Shown here one piece after another: positions 44,791 to 53,726 of a stretch of DNA of 64,000 bases. Source of the stretch: Natronospira elongata. GTDB lineage: Bacteria > Pseudomonadota > Gammaproteobacteria > Natronospirales > Natronospiraceae. Location: contig NZ_JAYGII010000004.1 of NCBI RefSeq assembly GCF_034931365.1, forward strand, positions 1-64,000. The letters are read 5' to 3'. The notes beneath the pieces are model-generated. The model had not been told where the DNA came from, made no database searches, and saw only the letters and a program-made list of their open reading frames with translations. A program made the position numbers and the translations under genes. How positions within the stretch are numbered: position 1 is the stretch's first letter; every line of letters starts with the position of its first letter.

Positions 44791-45753
44791 TCAACCATTG
44801 CTGATCAGCAGACCTTTACGATGCCACAAATCACGCCCCCGAAACCATAGGGTTGCAATCCATTTTTCACCTTCGGACACAGGCGCTCCCCGATGAATGC
44901 TGGCCGGGTCAATTTCACCGCCAGCATCGACACTGGGAAATGAAAGCACCTGCCCCGACCGGGGATTGATGCTGACCTGCCAGTCCCGAAACTCGGTTTC
45001 GCCCCCGGTGTAGTCGTCATTCAGATAAAGGATTGCCGTATGAACCCGCTGTCCGAAACGGGCAATCTCGCCTGGCTTGCCGGGCGGATCGGGTGGGCGA
45101 TAATCCCGATGCCAGCGGTATTGCTGCCCTGGCTGATAGCGCAACACCACCATGGGCTCCGCCTGGGCAAGGGAAACGCCCGCCTGATGAGCCATAAGGC
45201 GCTCCAACGAGGCCACCAAGGGGTCTCTTGTGGGAACAGGTAAAAAGGCGTCGCTGCTGTCCCTGACGAGCTTGTGGAGCGCCTGGCGGTTAACCGTCGC
45301 GGGCTTCAACCCCGGACGGGCATAGTCGATCAGCCCCGCAAGCAGCGATTGGGGCAGATTCAAGTCGGATTGACGCACTGGCTGATTGAAATCGAGGGGC
45401 TCGGGTGAGCCCAGGGCTCGAATCCCGGCCACTACGTGCTCGGCAGCCTGTCTGGGCGTTGCATGGGAATCCTGATCAGCTGAGGAGCCGGTCAGAACCA
45501 CCGTCCAAAGCTCGCTCAGGCACCCCAGTATCTGCTGATAGCGGGGCCCGCCTTGGTGCGCATCCACCAGGATGGCAAGAATCCGGGCTATTTCATCCGG
45601 CGTCGCATCGCTGCCAATGGCATGACACAGCCACAATTCTGCGAAATCCGCTTCACTCTCGGCGAAGGCCTCGATCCGAGGATTGGAAAGCGGTGCACCC
45701 TCACTGCGTTTGGCGAGGATGTCCAGCAACAGTTCAAGTGCCCGGGGCGTCAT
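44791..45753 (-). CDS. 2-oxoglutarate/Fe(II) oxygenase, prolyl-4-hydroxylase-like
   Basis: 320 residues. The C-terminal double-stranded beta helix has the iron triad HxD (YRWHRDY) and distal His (SIHRGAPV), then the oxoglutarate-binding Lys ten residues on (EKWIA). TAILYLNDDYTGGETEF is typical of P4H-like enzymes. The helical N-terminal half (about 130 residues) is TPR/SEL1-like in look, which could bind a protein substrate. It overlaps the next oxygenase by 4 bp. Substrate unknown. Confidence 0.85.
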   Translation of the reverse strand: MTPRALELLLDILAKRSEGAPLSNPRIEAFAESEADFAELWLCHAIGSDATPDEIARILAILVDAHQGGPRYQQILGCLSELWTVVLTGSSADQDSHATPRQAAEHVVAGIRALGSPEPLDFNQPVRQSDLNLPQSLLAGLIDYARPGLKPATVNRQALHKLVRDSSDAFLPVPTRDPLVASLERLMAHQAGVSLAQAEPMVVLRYQPGQQYRWHRDYRPPDPPGKPGEIARFGQRVHTAILYLNDDYTGGETEFRDWQVSINPRSGQVLSFPSVDAGGEIDPASIHRGAPVSEGEKWIATLWFRGRDLWHRKGLLISNG

Positions 45754-46433
45754 AGGTGGAAATCCACCAGCCCCTGGGTCTGAACATTGAAGGCCACGGT
45801 AATCCGCTCTCGCTCACCAAAATACGGGGCTGCTTCATGGAGCAGGTAGGAAGGAAACAGAATCAGATCCCCGCTTTCGAGGACAAAATTCTGACTGCCC
45901 ACCGCGAATACCCCCTGAGGCTGTGCATTGCCCGCATCCATATACATATTGGAACCCGTGCGGGGATCAAAGAAACGCAGCACACCGTTGTGCTGAAACT
46001 CCGAATCCCTATCTCCCGGATCGACACAGAACACCCCGGACCAGGATGCCATGGGGTGATTGTGCGGGGCCGCGAATCCGGCACCGCGGGTCACATGAAA
46101 CCAGGCCTGCGCCCTGAGCCGAACCTGGGCCATCTGTTCCTGGCTGTAGCGATTGATATCCCGAATGGCACGGAGCGTGCCGCCAAGGCAGTACTCCCGC
46201 AGTCGCTGCAAGAGCGGCTCATCACGCTCGAACAGATCCCATTCGCTTTCAAAGACCTCGCGGGTCACCGTTCCCGGTAGCACGGCATTCCCTCGAGCAG
46301 GGTCACTGGCCTCGCGAATAAACATCTCCCGGAGGGTCTCCCGCTCCTGGTCGCTCATGAGACCGCGATAACGCACCAATGGGGAGGCGAAGGCGGCCCG
46401 AATCTCCGGCTTGAAAGGGTCTTGCTGGCTCAT
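45750..46433 (-). CDS. Putative 2-oxoglutarate/Fe(II) oxygenase (TIGR02466-like)
   Basis: 227 residues. PHNHPMASWSGVFCVD supplies the first iron ligands, YLLHEAAPYFG the distal His, and RITVAFNV the oxoglutarate Arg. This matches the TIGR02466 family, often found beside TonB-dependent receptors. ATG 46433 chosen; the frame extends upstream only by a TTG at 46469. Couples by 4-bp overlap to the P4H-like oxygenase. Confidence 0.83.
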   Translation of the reverse strand: MSQQDPFKPEIRAAFASPLVRYRGLMSDQERETLREMFIREASDPARGNAVLPGTVTREVFESEWDLFERDEPLLQRLREYCLGGTLRAIRDINRYSQEQMAQVRLRAQAWFHVTRGAGFAAPHNHPMASWSGVFCVDPGDRDSEFQHNGVLRFFDPRTGSNMYMDAGNAQPQGVFAVGSQNFVLESGDLILFPSYLLHEAAPYFGERERITVAFNVQTQGLVDFHL

Positions 46434-46506
46434 GGAGCAATAATCACCTGTCTGCCTGATTGATTTCAAGAGCTTAAAGGGACTCTCGAAAGTCTCTCAT
46501 GGATAC

Positions 46507-46538
46507 AAAAAACCGCGGGCCCTCGAAAGGGCCCGCGG
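46507..46538 (-). terminator. Intrinsic terminator of the TonB-dependent receptor gene
   Basis: Perfect 11-bp GC-rich stem (46513-46523 with 46528-46538), loop CGAA, followed on the minus strand by six T (46512-46507). Confidence 0.88.
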
Positions 46539-46571
46539 CGGATCGGCATTCAACCATGCCGTCTGGCGGCT

Positions 46572-49478
46572 TTAGAAGCTCTGCTGCCAGCGGGCATAGA
46601 AGAACCGGCCAGGAATGTCGTGAACAGTGCTGTCGAAGCTGTTCGCGAAACTGGCCGCGGACACGGTCGGCTCCTTGTCCAGGGCGTTCCGCACACCGAA
46701 GGTCAACTGACCGTCGATCTCACGGAAGCGATAGCTGCCCTGAACGTCGGTGAAGGTGTGACCACCCACGCGATGCTGGTGGTTACCGTCCGGGTCAATA
46801 CTGCCATCGTCCAGCAGCACCGGATCCGAACAGACACCCATCACCGCCAGCGAGGGCGGGAGACCATCGCTGCAGTTCTCACCCCAGTCACCCACGTAAC
46901 GCAGGGTCACGGAAGCATTCCAGGGACCACTGCTCCACATGCCAGTGAGGTTGGACTTCCAGCGCGGAATGGCCAGATCGCCCAGGTTGCGGCGTGCATT
47001 CTCGATCCGCAGCTCCTCACCGCTTTCGGCGTCCACGATGAGGCTGTCACGACGACGCACATAGGCGGCATCCCACATCAGGCCAACCTGGCCCCAGCTG
47101 TACTCGGGGAAGCGGTAGTTGACGCTCAGGTCCACACCTTCGACTTCCAGGCCGTTGATGTTGGTGAAGGAGTTACGGATATCACTGACGGCACCGCCAG
47201 AGCGGTCAACCAGATCACAGAGATCGCCCAGACCACCGTCATAACAGCCATCGAGGATGTTCTGGGCACCAATGGTAGTGATGGAGTCGGTCAACTCGAT
47301 CTGGTACCAGTCCAGGGTAATATCCAGGTTCTCGATCTGGCTCGGGCTATAGACCACACCCAGCGTCCAGGACTCGGCCTCTTCCGGATCGAGCTCACCG
47401 CCTGCCGGAACAGCACCACCAATGGTCTGGCGGATCTGGGTGTTGGGCTGCTGGAAGCTACCGTCGGTGGGCACACCGTCAGCGGCACAACGTGCCACCA
47501 GATCCGGATCACTCACGCCATCCTCGACACCGTTACAGGGGTCGGAGAGGTCAGAGAAGGAGTCGCTGGCGCCCAGGAACAGCTCACTGATGGATGGCGC
47601 ACGGAAACCTTCGGAGTAGGTCGCCCGAATCACCACATCGTCCACCGGGCGGTAGCGGATACCCAGCTTGCCGGTGGTGGCATCGCCAATGTCGCCGCTG
47701 TAGTCGGAGTGACGCATGGCCACGTCCACATCCAGGGAGCGGACGCCGGTCACATCAGCCAGCAGCGGCAGGGCAAATTCCACATACCCTTCCGTCACAT
47801 CGAATTCACCCGCGGTGGGCTGACGGATGTTGCCGGTGGACAGACCGGCGGCGATAAAGGCATCAGGCAGGTCGAAACCGGCATGCTCCTGATACTCCAC
47901 ACCGGCGGCGAAGCCAACCGGACCGGCCGGCAAATCACCGATATCACCCACCAGGTTGGCGGTGAAGTTGCGCAGGGTATTGCGGCTGGCGTCCTGGGCG
48001 GTGAAGGACATGAAGTCCACCATCTCCTGGGTCATGGAGCCGGCGCCGTCCGGACCCTGACCACCGAAGAAGTTCAGGGGCACACAGTCGGCCGGACCAG
48101 GATTGGCGGGGGTACCACACTGCGGATTGTCACCGTCGATGAAGGACGGACCGAGGCCCTCGATGATGTTGTTGACGTTCAGCAGACCTTCGGTGATTTC
48201 GTCATTGCGCACGTCGGCATAGACGAAGTTGGCGTCCCACTGCCAGAAACGGTTACCGACATTGAAGTCACCTTCCAGGCCGATACCCACGCGGAGGGTA
48301 TCCACGTTCTGGCTGAACACCCGGTTGCCGGACTCAATCATGCGGCGACCCAGGAACAGCAGGTTGGAGTTGGGATCCAGGTCCTGACCGAAGGGGTTGT
48401 AGATGTTGTCTTCGGAAATCACGGTGTCCGCAAACTGGGCAAAGCCGAAGGCGCCGAAGAAGATCGGCATATGAGCCAGCAGCTGCGAGGACTTCCGATT
48501 GTTGTAGAGCACCTCGGAGGTCACGCGGACGCTATCGCTCAGCTCGTAGTCACCCTGGACATAGATGGACCGGCGCTCATTGGGCGTCAGCAGGTAGTTC
48601 TCGGGCGCGAAGTTGTAGGCATGATCTGCACCGGTGTAGGGCACGAAATCATTCGGGAAGTCCGGCACCACATCGGAGCCTTCCACCAAATGAAGGTCAT
48701 TGAAAGCAAAACCGTCATTGGCATCGTAGAACATGAAGCGACCCTGCGGCGTACCGGAGGAACCACGGGTAATACCGGTGCCGAACAGCGGCACGGCGGC
48801 AATCTCGCGATCACCAGCCCAGATCTCCTGCTGATCGGTGTAGCTGATGTTCATGTACACGCTGCCGCGATCACTGGTGGTACCAATGCTCAGGTCAGCC
48901 TGCAGGGTCTCGCCGTCGCCCTCGTCCCACTGACCGTAGTAGAGGCTGTATTCGGCGCCCTCAAAGTCCGAACGGGTGATGATGTTGATCACCCCGGAGA
49001 TGGCGTCGGAACCGTAAACGGCGGAGGCGCCGTCACGCAGAATTTCCACCCGCTCGATCACGGTGGAGGGAATCTGGTTCAGGTCCACGGAACCACCCAG
49101 GGTGGTGGCCCAGCGGCGGCCATTGACCAGCACCAGGTTCCGGTTGGAGCCCAGGTTACGCAGGTCGATGAAGGTGGAACCGTTACCGCCGTTGTTGAAA
49201 GTGGTGTTCAGGGCGGAACCGGCAACCGGCAGGTTCTGCAGGATATCACCGATGGAAGTCAGACCACTGCGGTCGATGTCTTCACGGGAGATCTCCAGCA
49301 CCGGCTGGGCGCCTTCGATGTCGGCGCGGGAAATACGAGAACCGGTCACCTGGACGCGGTCCAGCTCCCGGGCCTGTTCGTCACCGCCTTGAGCGACCGC
49401 GGCGGGTGCGGCCATGGCGGTTGCCATGCCGGCCCCGAGGGCCAGACGCACGGCATTCTTGATGGATTCGGTTTGCAT
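46572..49478 (-). CDS. TonB-dependent outer-membrane receptor
   Basis: 968 residues. Signal peptide (AAPAAVAQ), a TonB-box-like segment (RELDRVQVTGSRISR), plug domain (IGDILQNLPV, LRNLGSNRNLVLVNGRRW, VERVEILRDGASAVYGSDAISGV split over the plug end) and a 22-strand barrel ending in aromatic F (WQQSF). The long NLGSNRNLVLVNGRR plug type belongs to receptors of proteolytic and polymer-degrading gammaproteobacteria. The ligand is unknown. It lies upstream of two oxygenases and a TonB module on the same strand. Confidence 0.93.
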   Translation of the reverse strand: MQTESIKNAVRLALGAGMATAMAAPAAVAQGGDEQARELDRVQVTGSRISRADIEGAQPVLEISREDIDRSGLTSIGDILQNLPVAGSALNTTFNNGGNGSTFIDLRNLGSNRNLVLVNGRRWATTLGGSVDLNQIPSTVIERVEILRDGASAVYGSDAISGVINIITRSDFEGAEYSLYYGQWDEGDGETLQADLSIGTTSDRGSVYMNISYTDQQEIWAGDREIAAVPLFGTGITRGSSGTPQGRFMFYDANDGFAFNDLHLVEGSDVVPDFPNDFVPYTGADHAYNFAPENYLLTPNERRSIYVQGDYELSDSVRVTSEVLYNNRKSSQLLAHMPIFFGAFGFAQFADTVISEDNIYNPFGQDLDPNSNLLFLGRRMIESGNRVFSQNVDTLRVGIGLEGDFNVGNRFWQWDANFVYADVRNDEITEGLLNVNNIIEGLGPSFIDGDNPQCGTPANPGPADCVPLNFFGGQGPDGAGSMTQEMVDFMSFTAQDASRNTLRNFTANLVGDIGDLPAGPVGFAAGVEYQEHAGFDLPDAFIAAGLSTGNIRQPTAGEFDVTEGYVEFALPLLADVTGVRSLDVDVAMRHSDYSGDIGDATTGKLGIRYRPVDDVVIRATYSEGFRAPSISELFLGASDSFSDLSDPCNGVEDGVSDPDLVARCAADGVPTDGSFQQPNTQIRQTIGGAVPAGGELDPEEAESWTLGVVYSPSQIENLDITLDWYQIELTDSITTIGAQNILDGCYDGGLGDLCDLVDRSGGAVSDIRNSFTNINGLEVEGVDLSVNYRFPEYSWGQVGLMWDAAYVRRRDSLIVDAESGEELRIENARRNLGDLAIPRWKSNLTGMWSSGPWNASVTLRYVGDWGENCSDGLPPSLAVMGVCSDPVLLDDGSIDPDGNHQHRVGGHTFTDVQGSYRFREIDGQLTFGVRNALDKEPTVSAASFANSFDSTVHDIPGRFFYARWQQSF

Positions 49479-49833
49479 TGAAAAACCCTCCTAAGCGAAC
49501 GAGGTTTTCTTGCCAATTGAACCGGGCTTGTCGCCCGTGCGAGTCACACTCCTGTGCTGCCTGTTCTGCCCTGGCTCCCTGCCGGACTGTCGCAAACAGA
49601 CAACTAAGCTCCTTCAGGAATGGGATAATAGCAAACCAAGCGGGGAATAAAAGGCCTTTGTTGCATTTTTTTCAACGGATTTGAGCCGCCCAAACCCCAT
49701 AACTACGGGTTTTTTCGCGTTTCAATCCCTGAGACGGGCAAATCTGTCGCTGAAAACCAACATACGAGCTTAATCGTAGTCTCGACGCACATATGTTGTA
49801 GCGTGGCCGACGCGCAGTGGCCACTGTGGTACC
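49479..49833 (-). promoter_or_regulatory. Promoter and long leader of the TonB-dependent receptor
   Basis: About 355 bp without a gene. A TATTAT -10 candidate reads on the minus strand at 49630-49625, giving a leader of roughly 140 nt; AGGAGG precedes the ATG. I looked for a B12 box in the leader and saw none. 49640-49830 holds AT-rich stretches with no other recognised feature. Confidence 0.4.
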
Positions 49834-49868
49834 AAAAGAAAACCCCCGCCGGACAACGCCGGCGGGGG
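49834..49868 (-). terminator. Intrinsic terminator of icmF
   Basis: CCCCCGCCGG (49843-49852) pairs with CCGGCGGGGG (49859-49868); the minus strand continues TTTTCTTTT (49842-49834). Confidence 0.88.
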
Positions 49869-49897
49869 CGAGAGCTGCAGGCCGTTTGCGGCAGAGA

Positions 49898-52800
49898 CTA
49901 CATACTCCGCCGATACTGCCCGCCAACCTCATAGAGCGCGTGGGTTATCTGCCCCAAAGAACAATACTTGACCGTCTCCATCAGCTCGGCAAAGAGATTG
50001 CCGTTCTCGGAGGCCACCTGCTTGAGACGGGCGAGGCGCGCCTGCCCTTCCTGCTCATTGTGTCGCCAGAAGGATTGAATGTTGCGCAATTGGCTCTGCT
50101 TCTCTTCCTCGGTGGAGCGGATCAACTCGATTTCGTCCTCCTCCTCGGCACCTTCCCGGGGCTGGAAGGTATTGACGCCGACGATGGGCAGCGAGCCATC
50201 ATGCTTTTTCTGCTCATAGTAATGACTCTCGTCCTGAATCTTGCCTCGCTGGTACATGGTCTCCATGGCACCCAGCACGCCGCCGCGTTCGGCAATGCGC
50301 TCGAATTCCAGGTACACCGCCTCCTCGACCAGGTCGGTGAGCTCTTCGATGATAAAGGAGCCCTGGATGGGGTTCTGATTCTTGTTCAGCCCCAACTCCT
50401 TGTTAATGATCATCTGGATGGCCATGGCCCGACGCACTGATTCCTCTGTGGGCGTGGTGATGGCCTCATCGTAGGCGTTGGTGTGCAGACTGTTGCAGTT
50501 GTCATACAGCGCGTAGAGCGCCTGCAGGGTCGTGCGGATATCATTGAACTGAATCTCCTGGGCATGCAGGGAACGCCCGGAGGTCTGGATGTGGTACTTC
50601 AGCTTCTGCGAGCGTTCACTGCCCTGGTAGATATCCCGCATGGCCCGGGCCCAGATGCGACGGGCCACACGGCCGATCACGGCATACTCCGGGTCCATGC
50701 CATTGGAGAAGAAGAAGCTCAGATTGGGCGCGAAATCATCAATATCCATGCCCCGGGCCAGGTAATACTCCACGATGGTGAAGCCGTTGGACAGGGTCAG
50801 GGCCAGCTGGGTGATGGGGTTCGCGCCGGCCTCGGCGATGTGATAGCCGCTGATGGAGACGCTGTAGAAGTTCCTCACATTATTATTGGAGAAGTACTGC
50901 TGCACGTCGCCCATCATCTTGAGGGCAAATTCCGTGGAGAAGATGCAGGTGTTCTGTGCCTGGTCTTCCTTGAGAATATCGGCCTGCACGGTACCGCGCA
51001 CACTCTGGATGGCCTCGGCCTTGAGCTTTTCGTAGACCTCCGGCTCAACCAACTGGTCCCCGGGCACCCCCAGGGTGTTCAGACCATGGCTGTCATGGCC
51101 GTCGGGCAGCGCCCCGCCGTAGCCGGGACGCTCACCATCGCGGAACAACGCCTTGATCTTCTTCTCCGCTTCCTCCCAGCGACCTTCTTCCTTGAGGTAG
51201 GTCTCCACCCGCTGGTCAATGGCCGCATTCATGAACATGGCCAGGATGATGGGCGCCGGGCCATTGATGGTCATGGAGACCGATGTGGTCGGTGCCAGCA
51301 GATCAAAGCCCGAGTAGAGCTTTTTCATGTCGTCCACGGTGGCGATGGACACCCCGGAGTTGCCAATTCGTCCGTAGATATCGGGGCGCTCATCCGGGTC
51401 CTCGCCGTATAGGGTCACCGAATCGAAGGCAGTGGACAGGCGGGTAAACGGCTGCCCCCCGGCCAGGTAATGGAAACGACGATTGGTCCGCTCGGGGGTG
51501 CCCTCGCCGGCGAACATGCGCGTGGGATCCTCGCCCTCGCGGCGATAGGGAAACACGCCGGCGGTGAAGGGGTACTCACCCGGCAGATTCTCGTTCATCC
51601 GCCAGTGCAGAATGTCACCCCAGTCCCGGTAACGAGGCACGCCAATCTTGGGAATCTGCACACCGGCCAGGGACTCGGTGTAGTTATCACCGGTGATCTC
51701 CTTGCCGCGGACCTTGTAGTTGAACTGTTCGGAGCGCGCTGCCTCGCGGCGCTCCGGCCAAGCCTTGAGCAGCTTGCGCCCCTCCTCGCCAATATCCTCC
51801 AGCGCCGCGTTGTAGCGCTGGCGCAGGGTCCGCAGGCTATTGTCGTCGCCCTCGGTCAGGGCGTCGCCGGGATAGGCCTCCAAGGGCTCGGGCAAGCGCT
51901 CATCTTCCAGGGTCTTGAGTGCCTCATAGCAGGCATGGGCCCTGGAAGCCGCCTCGGCAGCCGTTTCCGAGCGGCGGTGGGCTTTCCGCCCGGTGTTAGC
52001 GATTTCCGCCAGGTAACGCTCCCGGGAGGGTGGGATCAGGGCCTGGCGCTCCACGTCCACTTCCGGAAACTCGGCCTCCACCCGCCAACGCTCGGCCGGC
52101 AACTCCAGCTTCTCGGTAAAGCCGTTGACCATGGCCTTGAACAGACGGTTCATGCCCGGGTCATTGAATTGGCTGGCGATGGTGGGATAGACCGGAACGT
52201 CCTCGTCCGGTTTATCGAAGGCCAGGTGGTTGCGCTTCCACTGCTTTCGCACATCCCGCAAGGCATCCTTGGACCCGCGCTTCTCGAACTTGTTGATGGC
52301 GATCATGTCCGCGTAGTCCAGCATCTCGATCTTCTCGAGCTGGCTGGCGGCACCGAATTCGCTGGTCATCACATAGAGGGAATAATCCACCAGATCAACC
52401 ACTTCGGAATCGCTCTGACCAATGCCGGCGGTCTCCAGAATGATCAGCTCAAAACCACAGGAACGGAGGAACTGCAGGGACTCCTGGATGGCGGCACTGG
52501 TGGCCAAATGGGCCCGGCGAGTCGCCATGGAGCGCATGAAGACCCGTTCGTCCATGAGCGAATTCATGCGAATCCGGTCACCCAGCAGGGCCCCGCCGGT
52601 GCGCCGGCGAGTGGGATCCACCGCCAGCACGGCAATGTCCGCATCCGGGAAGAAGCGCCGGAAGCGATTGAGCAACTCGTCGGTCAGCGAGCTCTTGCCC
52701 GCCCCGCCGGTACCGGTAATCCCCACCACCGGCGGCCGATTGGTGGTGGCATGCCAATCCTTGGCCATCGCCTTGAGCACATCTTCGTCGTCCGAGGCCT

Positions 52801-53338
52801 GCTCGATCAGTGACAGGGTACGGCCGACACTGATGTGATCAGACTTGTCACCCCGCCCCGGCTCGAACTCCGGCCGCTGCCAGGCCCGGACGCGCTCGAA
52901 GACATCCTCGATCATGCCCTTCAGGCCCATGGACATGCCGTCATGGGGGGTATAGACCTTCTCGACGCCGTATTCCTCGAGCTCGGCGATCTCATGAGGC
53001 ACGATGGTGCCGCCACCGCCCACCACCACGCGGATATGCTCACAGCCCTTCTCGCGCAGCATGTCCACCATGTACTTGAAGTATTCCATGTGCCCGCCCT
53101 GATAGGAGGACACGGCAATGCCATCGGCATCTTCCTGGATCGCGGCCCGGACAATATCCGCCACCGCCCGGTTGTGGCCCAGATGTATGACCTCGGCTCC
53201 GTTGGACTGCAAAATGCGGCGAATCATGTTGATGGCCGCGTCGTGGCCATCAAACAGGGAAGCGGCAGTAACAAAACGCAGCGGAATGGACTCTTCCGCA
53301 GTACTTCTGCCCTGAATGCGGGATGCTGCAGTACCCAT
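49898..53338 (-). CDS. icmF: Fused isobutyryl-CoA mutase IcmF (B12-dependent mutase with G-protein chaperone)
   Basis: 1146 residues. N-terminal B12-binding domain (SLFDGHDAAINMI, SSYQGGHMEY, VVGGGGTI); central MeaB/MeaI-type GTPase (GTGGAGKSSL, VDPTRRRTGGALLGDR, NKFEKRGSKDA); C-terminal acyl-CoA mutase barrel (TSGRSLHAQEIQFNDIRTTL, NSLHTNAYDEAITTPTEESV). It interconverts isobutyryl-CoA and n-butyryl-CoA and can act on isovaleryl-CoA in some species. ATG 53338 has GGAGG six bases upstream. Divergent from leucine dehydrogenase, fitting a role in branched-chain catabolism. Confidence 0.95.
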   Translation of the reverse strand: MGTAASRIQGRSTAEESIPLRFVTAASLFDGHDAAINMIRRILQSNGAEVIHLGHNRAVADIVRAAIQEDADGIAVSSYQGGHMEYFKYMVDMLREKGCEHIRVVVGGGGTIVPHEIAELEEYGVEKVYTPHDGMSMGLKGMIEDVFERVRAWQRPEFEPGRGDKSDHISVGRTLSLIEQASDDEDVLKAMAKDWHATTNRPPVVGITGTGGAGKSSLTDELLNRFRRFFPDADIAVLAVDPTRRRTGGALLGDRIRMNSLMDERVFMRSMATRRAHLATSAAIQESLQFLRSCGFELIILETAGIGQSDSEVVDLVDYSLYVMTSEFGAASQLEKIEMLDYADMIAINKFEKRGSKDALRDVRKQWKRNHLAFDKPDEDVPVYPTIASQFNDPGMNRLFKAMVNGFTEKLELPAERWRVEAEFPEVDVERQALIPPSRERYLAEIANTGRKAHRRSETAAEAASRAHACYEALKTLEDERLPEPLEAYPGDALTEGDDNSLRTLRQRYNAALEDIGEEGRKLLKAWPERREAARSEQFNYKVRGKEITGDNYTESLAGVQIPKIGVPRYRDWGDILHWRMNENLPGEYPFTAGVFPYRREGEDPTRMFAGEGTPERTNRRFHYLAGGQPFTRLSTAFDSVTLYGEDPDERPDIYGRIGNSGVSIATVDDMKKLYSGFDLLAPTTSVSMTINGPAPIILAMFMNAAIDQRVETYLKEEGRWEEAEKKIKALFRDGERPGYGGALPDGHDSHGLNTLGVPGDQLVEPEVYEKLKAEAIQSVRGTVQADILKEDQAQNTCIFSTEFALKMMGDVQQYFSNNNVRNFYSVSISGYHIAEAGANPITQLALTLSNGFTIVEYYLARGMDIDDFAPNLSFFFSNGMDPEYAVIGRVARRIWARAMRDIYQGSERSQKLKYHIQTSGRSLHAQEIQFNDIRTTLQALYALYDNCNSLHTNAYDEAITTPTEESVRRAMAIQMIINKELGLNKNQNPIQGSFIIEELTDLVEEAVYLEFERIAERGGVLGAMETMYQRGKIQDESHYYEQKKHDGSLPIVGVNTFQPREGAEEEDEIELIRSTEEEKQSQLRNIQSFWRHNEQEGQARLARLKQVASENGNLFAELMETVKYCSLGQITHALYEVGGQYRRSM

Positions 53339-53414
53339 CGGGAACCTCCGTTGGAACTCCAAGCCACTGATAAATCGGGCTTTTCGTGGGAATTCGGTGT
53401 TAACAGGGGCGCCA

Positions 53415-53420
53415 ATTATA
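53415..53420 (-). promoter_or_regulatory. Candidate -10 box for icmF
   Basis: TATAAT on the minus strand, about 77 bp before the icmF ATG; the -35 region is poor. Confidence 0.45.
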
Positions 53421-53494
53421 CCGGGGGTTGGGCCTCGGGTGCGAATACCGCCAAAACCGGAATTTCAAACGCTGACCCCCAAAAACGACGAGCC

Positions 53495-53503
53495 TGCTAT
53501 AAT
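53495..53503 (+). promoter_or_regulatory. Extended -10 promoter for leucine dehydrogenase
   Basis: TGC directly followed by TATAAT; no strong -35. It would give a leader of about 215 nt before the ATG at 53727. That leader is GC-rich, with an ACGCGA...TCGCGT 6-bp inverted repeat and no gene. Confidence 0.6.
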
Positions 53504-53726
53504 TCGCGCTCCCGAAAACCGACGGCCGGCAAATTTGGCACGCTGGTCACACGCTGAATACGCGATATCGAGTCGCGTTCAACTGGCCCTCCGCTGCCCG
53601 ACAACAGGGTTGCGCGGCATCCTTTCTGCCGCCCTGATTCCGCCGCCCCGCCGCTCCGGCTGCCGGGCGCGGATGCGCTGGACGGGCAAGGGCCATACCG
53701 CTTTATTTCCGTCTCAGGAGGACAAT

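Noticed and set aside
46620..49481. 953-codon open frame on the plus strand
   Set aside because: Exact antisense shadow of the TonB-dependent receptor, whose signal peptide, plug and barrel motifs are clear; GC-rich codon bias keeps the opposite strand open.
53363..53369. GCCACTG heptamer near icmF, considered as part of a cobalamin riboswitch
   Set aside because: Wrong strand for icmF and no B12 box or supporting helices nearby.
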